From contig NC_031497.1 in assembly GCF_000237925.1 (NCBI RefSeq), positions 19,397,705-19,461,704 of the forward strand: a DNA stretch of 64,000 nt. Direction: 5' to 3'. This document shows, in pieces, positions 57,999 through 64,000 of the stretch (position 1 is the stretch's first letter; each line of letters opens with the position of its first letter). The notes under the pieces were generated by a model. It was not told where the DNA came from, ran no database searches, and saw nothing but the letters and a program-made list of their open reading frames with translations. Origin of the DNA: Schistosoma mansoni. Taxonomy: Eukaryota > Platyhelminthes > Trematoda > Strigeidida > Schistosomatidae. A program made the position numbers and the translations under genes.

Positions 57999-60900
57999 GT
58001 AAGTATTTGATGCTTAATCTTTCTGTAATTTAAAACATTATAATTATTAGAAGTGAGTTCACTGAATGGATAAATAAACTAATTTCTATGGCTTTTGAAT
58101 TAACATTATCAGCTTAAGTAATTGATCTCCCGTTACTGGGCTATAAGAGCTAATATCACCGAAGCTAATTTTGTTTAAATAACATTAGTATAGTAATCTA
58201 AGTAATTGTCTTCAAGTCATCAGCAATATTTTTCTGTATACTATTAAATATTAGTTATTAACATCGTTATATAGTTGAATCCAGTCAGAAGAAAACCGCA
58301 ACGCTATATCACCTTCTGGTTGATACTCTTATCAACCAGGGGTAAGGTGTATTTGTAATCTTCAAGAAACTATTGTTCCTCAGAGATCCATATCATTTCA
58401 TATCATAATTAGATAACATAAACATTGAACCATTTGACTTTTTCCTTAATTCTACTTCAGTGAAGTTAACTCAGCCTCATAACTATAGTGGCTAGCACAA
58501 TGTCGAAATCAAGAGATTGCACCAAACTGTCTTAATTCAATAGCTATCCATCGTAACTTATTAAATGAAGTAATGTATGATTCTTCTCATATTTATGAAT
58601 TGAATTAGTCAAAGATTTATACTCAATAATATTGTTAATAAAGTGAAAAGCTTTCTTGAATTTAGTGCCACGAATTTTATGCAGTGTAATATGAAATCTT
58701 AACGGCGATTAATGATTATTGTTTAATTAGTAGCCATTAACACCTAGTATTCTACTTTGTTGTTTTTATGAACATTGGAAAATTCATTTGAGTTAAATAT
58801 TCAATGGAAAAGATATTCTAACATGTATAATATTATTGATAATAAAAAAACATTTCATTTAACAAGCAAAGATGGCTAGCAGTGGAATCCAGGACGCGCG
58901 GTTCGTCCCGTTTAGAACTCGTCAACTGGATGTAGCTGCATCTCGGAATTGATGTTCACTCTGAGACTTAAACCCAGTACCGTTCACTTCGGACGCCATC
59001 GCGTTGCCCATTTAGCTGCTGACTCCCGATAGCATTACAACTGAATACATTTTCAAATGTTAAGTATAGTTTACATCGATATTTGGCATATCGCAATGAT
59101 TGAAAATTATGATTGTTTAAGCTGGGAAATATAAAATTATAGATAGTCAATCGATATCTATTCTCAATACAATAGAGACATTTCGGTAAGTAACGTCACA
59201 GTATAAAACGAATGGTTTTGTGTATTTCGGTGAATTTGAATCGATGAAGAAATCGAGACATTTACAATGCGTACGAATACACATGATATATGGTATTGAA
59301 AAATATATGATAACAGTAATCAATCTAATGATAATCTCTACACTGTATACAATAGCTCTCTTCATTTCTAGTCGTAACTACTTTAAAAGACAAATCTTGT
59401 TAGGAAAGATTTATTAGAAAAAACCAAAGAATCTTACTGTAAAATCCACTTCAATCCAATTATATGCTGATTAATTTCAGTGATTATTATTTACAGAATT
59501 TATCAATTCAATCGTGGATGCGCACTGCTGATGAGTCCCACAATAGGACGAAACGGCCGTCCAGTGCTTCCAGGTTTTCCCTGGTGGTCTAGCTTCAATT
59601 GACTCATGATTTCAACTATGTATTAAAAAAATCACTAAAAAATTTCCACAAACAACACCCTCAATAGTTATCATTTAAGTTCAAGACAACAATGAATTAA
59701 TTATTATAATGAAATACATTGAAACTCATTAAATTAACTTCAAACAGAATGAAACAATACAAATGGTAATATAAAGAAACAGTGAAGATTTAGCACCCTT
59801 AACAATGGTAACTTCAATTTATACACTATTTCTTCAATTCCCTTGGTTTAAAAGAAAAAACAAACAAAAAAATGTCATAGATACTCACAAAAACATGTTT
59901 ATAAGTCAATTTTCTAGAGTTCATTTAAATGTTGGCTATGAAAGAGGAAGATTCTGTTAAATATTACAATATATATATATATATACCGTCAAATTAACTG
60001 ATAATTTCACACATTTGTTAAACAAAATGAATTATTCTTTCCATTTTAAAGGTTTCTTATTAGTCTGAAGAAGCAGACTAAAAGAAGAAGAAACCTGAAA
60101 TAGGCCTATTTTAATTAATGAAGTAAAATAGTGAGATGATGGAGACGATTTGTAGCTCAGGTGAATGATTTTGATGAGGTTTTATTCTCTGAGCTGAATG
60201 GTTTGGTCGTGGAGCTCTTATCGTCCTTCTGAACGACATCATCAACACAAACCCAAAGTCGTTCAAATGGACGATGAAAGCTCCACGACCAAACCATCCA
60301 GCTTAGAGAACAATACTCCATCAGAAGTAAAACAGTGAATGAAATACCGAAATTGACATGTATTTTAAGATATTTATGTATGGATAATTTAACTATCTAA
60401 GTACGATAGATGGAATCATTAATAATAATTATCATACTAATAATATCTGCATTTAATAGCCATTGAATAATCTTGTCTTATTTTGCAACACGTCAGTATA
60501 CAACTTTCATTTCATAGAACTTCACTGAAAATAAAGATTAATATCTCTTTAATGGACAGATATGTAGTTTAATAAGTTATTCATTTAAACTTGTAACTAG
60601 ATAAATAATATAAAATGCCGGAACAAAAAATTACAATAAATTTTGTTAGACAGACCTGGGATTCAAGATATGGAAGGTTGTTATGTCTTATCAGTTCTAT
60701 TTTCAACACAATGAAATGAATAACTCATTTTATTGGAGAGTATGAGAGATTTCTAGAATAGTTTACAGTTTCTAATAGGATCTATTGTTCAGTTGATATA
60801 ACTTTTTAGTTAGATTGTAATTACCCCCCTCTTCCATTTTCTTTCTTTTTTTCTTCATAACAGTATTAACCACAATAAATTCTGTATATGATGATCAAGT

Positions 60901-61279
60901 AGTTTATAGACAATCTTCATTAATAAATCATCAACCCCATGTTCAATGTGTCAATAATTACCAAAATTTAGGGTCAAAAACAAATGAGTTTAACACAAGG
61001 CATTCAAATTCCGATCAACAAAATCATTCTTACAGTAATTACTATTTCCATAATCAGAATAATAATAATAATAATGAGTTGGATAAAAAAGAATTACAAA
61101 TTGTAAGAAATAAAAAATCCGATTTTATTTTAATACGTCAACGTAATCGACGTAAACCGCGTATTTTATTTTCACAAACACAAATTTATGAATTAGAACG
61201 TCGATTTAAACAACAACGTTATTTATCCTCTCAAGAACGTGAACAAATGGCGAATAATTTGAAAATGTCAGCACAACAA
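57308..61279 (+). CDS. NKX2-like: NK2-class homeobox protein (first two coding exons, 3'-incomplete)
   Basis: Exons 57308-57998 and 60864-61279, 369 codons so far. A transcription factor binding DNA through a homeodomain, residues 326-369 here: [33 protein letters not shown] and NNLKMSAQQ, very close to NK2/NK4-type factors (tinman, NKX2-3/2-5). The exon ends after homeodomain residue 44 (Gln) with donor GTAAGA, a known conserved homeobox intron position. Helix 3 with WFQNRR is missing; I did not find it up to 64000, so the next exon lies beyond. The N-terminal 325 residues are Asn/Ser/His-rich low complexity and lack a visible TN motif. Exact orthology is uncertain. Confidence 0.88.
58865..59035. 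repeat. GC-rich SINE-like repeat
   Basis: A GC-rich island (GACGCGCGGTTCGTCCCG, later GACGCCATCGCGTTGCCCA) in AT-rich intron DNA. On the minus strand a tRNA-like pattern with GGGTTTAAGTCTC as a degraded B-box is visible. No second copy occurs in the window. Confidence 0.5.
59510..59660 (+). repeat. SM-alpha SINE, 5'-truncated, with intact hammerhead
   Basis: The hammerhead is followed by the family body CCTGGTGGTCTAGCTTCAAT and an A-rich tail. No tRNA-like head lies upstream. Sense-oriented within the first NK2 intron. Confidence 0.85.
59522..59567 (+). ncRNA. type I hammerhead ribozyme (SM-alpha)
   Basis: All core elements are present. Stem I is GCACTG (59522-59527) with CAGTGC (59562-59567). 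The core CTGATGA is at 59528-59534. Stem II is GTCC (59535-59538) with GGAC (59546-59549) around a 7-nt loop. GAAA is at 59550-59553 and the minimal stem III is the palindrome ACGGCCGT (59553-59560). Cleavage is expected after C59561 of GTC. The very short stem III is typical of schistosome SINE hammerheads. Confidence 0.9.
60185..60310. repeat. foldback element with 53-bp inverted arms
   Basis: Arms 60185-60237 and 60258-60310 (GGTTTGGTCGTGGAGCT against AGCTCCACGACCAAACC) surround a 20-nt loop; a few mismatches only. A collapsed relative is at 16306-16395. Confidence 0.85.
60864..61279 (+). CDS. NKX2-like: NK2 homeobox gene exon 2
   Basis: Starts with two bases completing a Val codon and ends in phase 0 at homeodomain residue 44. 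A short Asn run precedes the homeodomain (61148-61279). Confidence 0.9.
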
Positions 61280-61944
61280 GTAAGATTTCTTTTATTTATT
61301 TATTTTTAGTATTTTCTACTTATTCTTCATATTTTCATTCATTTAATAATAGAACCCAGAACTCATTTAAGTAGTATCTTTCTTAGTTTTCACCACAAAC
61401 TGAACTTTTTTCGAACAACCATTTTCTTATCTAAATGAATAGTCTTGTTTTCTTATGTAAAAATGAAAATAAAACATATTCTCATTTAGATCACAGATAT
61501 CCCCGAAGCATTTTATTTAGGATGAACTATTGATAACTTTTTGACATAATTAAATCTCCAATGGGGAGTGGGATGGAAATGGTCAGTTGAGAGTTGAATA
61601 ATTTAATATCAGTCTCCAGGTTTGAACCTCCTGATGTATTTAATATGTCCTGGGAAATTATACACCATTACAATAAGGTATCACACGATGTAGTATGTAG
61701 CATGACAATTTGAGTCGATGAGCGTTTATTCCGGGCCCTACATGGATCATTATAAACGAATGCTCTTTTCATGCAAATAATGGATTATAGAAGTAAAGAC
61801 GAGTTAAATTAGTTATGACTGTGTATCCTTTAAATCACTCATGGACTAAGTATAAATCTGTCATGTTTTTCTTTTCAATGTAACCCATAAGAAGTATTTT
61901 ACATTTAATGGTTAATTGTTAAACCTATCTATATATGTTTTGTA
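61280..61944 (+). other. NK2 intron 2, first part
   Basis: Begins with donor GTAAGA. AT-rich; no homeodomain helix 3 exon recognised. Confidence 0.5.
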
Positions 61945-62255
61945 GTATCAAAGAACTTGTTATATGAATGTAAGGTGGTGGTTGGAGTTAATCGGGGTCG
62001 AATCTGCCAGGGAGAATCAGTACCCTCAAGATTACGTGCCCACCTCGCTGATGAGTGCCGAGCAACATGAAGCTTAAATCTGAGATTTCTGTAGACTACC
62101 TCCAAACACCACCTCACATCTCAACACAATGCAAATGATGTCAAGCCACCTAGACTATTGGCCACATTGTAACACGATCGATAGAGTTCGATCAGTACTA
62201 AGAAGGACTGGACACACATGACACTGATCATTGCTGTGACCAATCAATATTTATA
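61945..62255. repeat. dispersed repeat B, copy 2
   Basis: Contains GTCAAGCCACCTAGACTATT, GATCAGTACTAAGAAGGACT and CTGATGAGTGCCGAGCAACA, blocks shared with 20560-20890. Confidence 0.68.
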
Positions 62256-64000
62256 CGAATATTTTTATATTTCAATGTGGTGTATTTCTTAATCGTCTCT
62301 CACACAGACTAGAATGCAACACACATTAACTGCTAACGTAGATTGCTTGTTGTGTTGTGATTGCATCTAGACAGTAAAGTTTTGTCATAATGGAAGTGAA
62401 ATAGATGACACATATGGTAGTAGACATTCATTGTGCTTTGTTCTGAAGTGTCTCAAGTTATATATTTGAACCGCTGAATTTCAATTTACTTTCCAAAGGT
62501 ATCTTAAAACTTGGGCTTGATCGAAATCAAGTTCAATATCGTATAGTCTAGCAGGCGAAGCACAACTGAAGAGTCCTAGGTCGGGACAAAACAGTTGATG
62601 TTTAATCATTTTCCAGTCAATGTCAATCATTAATGAAAGTCAACTTGAAGTTGATCAACCATCATAACTTTTTTTGCGTTTAACATTGTCTTAATAAAGC
62701 AGTTTCTGAATATAGTAAATATTAGATAAGGATTATAAATTTATTCCTCTATTGACATTTATCAGTCAAGACCCATTAGAATACTTTATGATCTACATAT
62801 TTCAAATTGCATAATGACAATAATATTAATGATAATAACAGTTGTTTTGTATGTGATCAGTTTTTCATTGAAAAATAAAAAGACATTTAATATTTTCTTT
62901 CCCTTAACACTTGACCTAATAATCAAACCTAACTTAACAAAAATGAAACTTAATGTAAGTAGTATGATTGATCATGCTGTGTGTTGTGTGTGTGTGTGCA
63001 TATATATAGATATATATGAATGAATGACCCTAGACACAGGTTTATAATTACCGTTTTTATATCATTCAGTCTATGCTTGTATAATCAGGCCTACTTATTT
63101 TCATGTCTATTCAATTCTTCTTGTTGATCTCATTTCTTGACCCAGTTCATTATTTGAAATTATGATAGAAAATTGTTTTCGGTCTATTAATTCATCCATT
63201 TATTATTAATTAAAAGACATAAAATGGTAAAACCGAATTATACCCAATACTTCTCTATCCCCAATTGTGCAATTTTCACTATTATTAATGTGATAAAAAC
63301 ATACATACTTACACACACACACACACGTAGTTGAAGTGTGCTTTTATGGAATAAAATAATGTAAAGTAGTACAATACAAGTTGATCATGTCATAAAGATT
63401 TAACAACAGCTGCATTGAAAGGATTCTACTATTCTATTAAAAAAGGAAGAAACTTGTTCCAATGACGTAATAACTAATTTTATACATAAAATGTTTGTCA
63501 TGTTAATAAGACTGAAAACTTGTCATTTAGTAAAATCAAATTATTTTTATTATATTTCCTTGGAAAAAGCTTGGACCAGATTACCAGGCGAAACGTTGGA
63601 TTTATCTTAAAATTCATTCGCTGAGATTTTACAAGCATATTCTTCCTATTTTAATGTCTTACATCAACTCGGTGCCCAAATACTGTGGAACTATTCGCTT
63701 TAATTTAGAAGGAAGTTCTTATACAAATTATTATTTGTCTTCTATCCAAACATTCTTTTTTTCTTTTTTTTTAATGAGTGCCAATGAAGTTTTCATGCAG
63801 ATAATTTATTGACTAAATTAAAATGGTATACAATTTATCATTTTTCTACAAAATGCTTTATATATAGTAGCTTATATCATTATAGATTCATTGATGTGTA
63901 TTCTATGAATATATCTAAATAGAAAATAATATCTAACCCCTGTATCTTTAAATTTTATAATAAACATAATACAACAGTTTTAATCAAGATAAGAAAACAA
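62256..64000 (+). other. NK2 intron 2, continuing past the window
   Basis: AT-rich with (TG)n near 62984-62998 and (CA)n near 63312-63326. A hammerhead-like remnant lies at about 63557-63605. No coding exon recognised. Confidence 0.45.
63557..63605 (+). repeat. Penelope-type hammerhead-like remnant
   Basis: GCTTGG (63569-63574) can pair with CCAGGC (about 63584-63589) around ACCAGATTA, followed by GAAACGTTGG, the layout of hammerheads in Penelope-like elements. The expected CTGANGA core upstream is degraded to TTGGAAAAA, so it would not be active. Confidence 0.4.

Larger units (their letters stand above)
57999..60863 (+). other. NK2 intron 1, 2865 bp
   Basis: Holds a GC-richer SINE-like block near 58865-59035, a hammerhead SM-alpha copy (59522-59660) and a foldback element (60185-60310). 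The acceptor is TTCTTCATAACAG. Confidence 0.7.

Noticed and set aside
60064-60100. CTGAAGAAGC...GAAAC stretch as a second Penelope-type hammerhead
   Set aside because: No credible stem II can be drawn and the 3' part does not match.
61280-64000. Search for the homeodomain helix 3 exon (WFQNRR)
   Set aside because: No in-frame sequence with the expected codons and splice acceptor was seen before the window ends.
1-64000. CRISPR arrays, bacterial operons or spliced-leader RNA gene
   Set aside because: Nothing of the kind was seen; the window is eukaryotic and I did not recognise a schistosome spliced-leader gene.

Overview
The window looks like nuclear DNA of a parasitic flatworm, most probably a Schistosoma species. 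It is AT-rich and intron-rich, with small exons and one 32-nt intron near the 5' end of a gene. It carries SINE-like repeats with a tRNA-like head and a type I hammerhead ribozyme (the SM-alpha type known from schistosomes), RTE and CR1 non-LTR retrotransposons, a Ty3/gypsy element whose Gag has the CHCC finger of the CsRn1/Boudicca clade, and a miniature transposon with Merlin-like ends. The species cannot be fixed from the sequence alone.

Layout. 1-2474: a 1761-bp tandem unit with a tRNA-Ser(UGA) gene on the minus strand; the second copy stops just before the tRNA. 2790-8356: a complete Ty3/gypsy element with identical 357-bp LTRs, a textbook -1 frameshift signal between gag and pol, and a frameshift in integrase. 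11444-26643: a five-exon plus-strand gene matching CCDC74; its large introns hold RTE fragments, SINEs and a GC-rich repeat. 27555-28935: an eroded RTE copy. 30214-35347: two minus-strand genes in tandem, TM2D2 (two exons, 32-nt intron) and, 99 nt downstream, PAGR1/PA1 (two exons split by a 3.5-kb intron). The spacing and a strong splice acceptor between them suggest a trans-spliced dicistronic unit. 35566: a short divergent first-exon candidate of unknown identity. 37260-43266: a three-layer nest, in which an old LTR was split by a nearly full-length CR1 LINE whose ORF1 was later split by a younger solo LTR of the same family. 43267-57307: repeat-rich DNA with RTE fragments, SM-alpha copies, a 772-bp Merlin-like element and a dispersed LTR-like repeat. 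57308-61279: the first two coding exons of an NK2-class homeobox gene, with the homeodomain cut at codon 44/45; the third exon lies beyond the window.

The host genes (CCDC74, TM2D2, PAGR1, NK2) have no obvious joint function, except that TM2D2 and PAGR1 may share one transcript. Exon models were built by hand from homology remembered for the families, GT-AG signals and reading phase. In every multi-exon model all internal phases agree, and the three complete models (CCDC74, TM2D2, PAGR1) are also exact multiples of three in total length. No alignment or database search was run.
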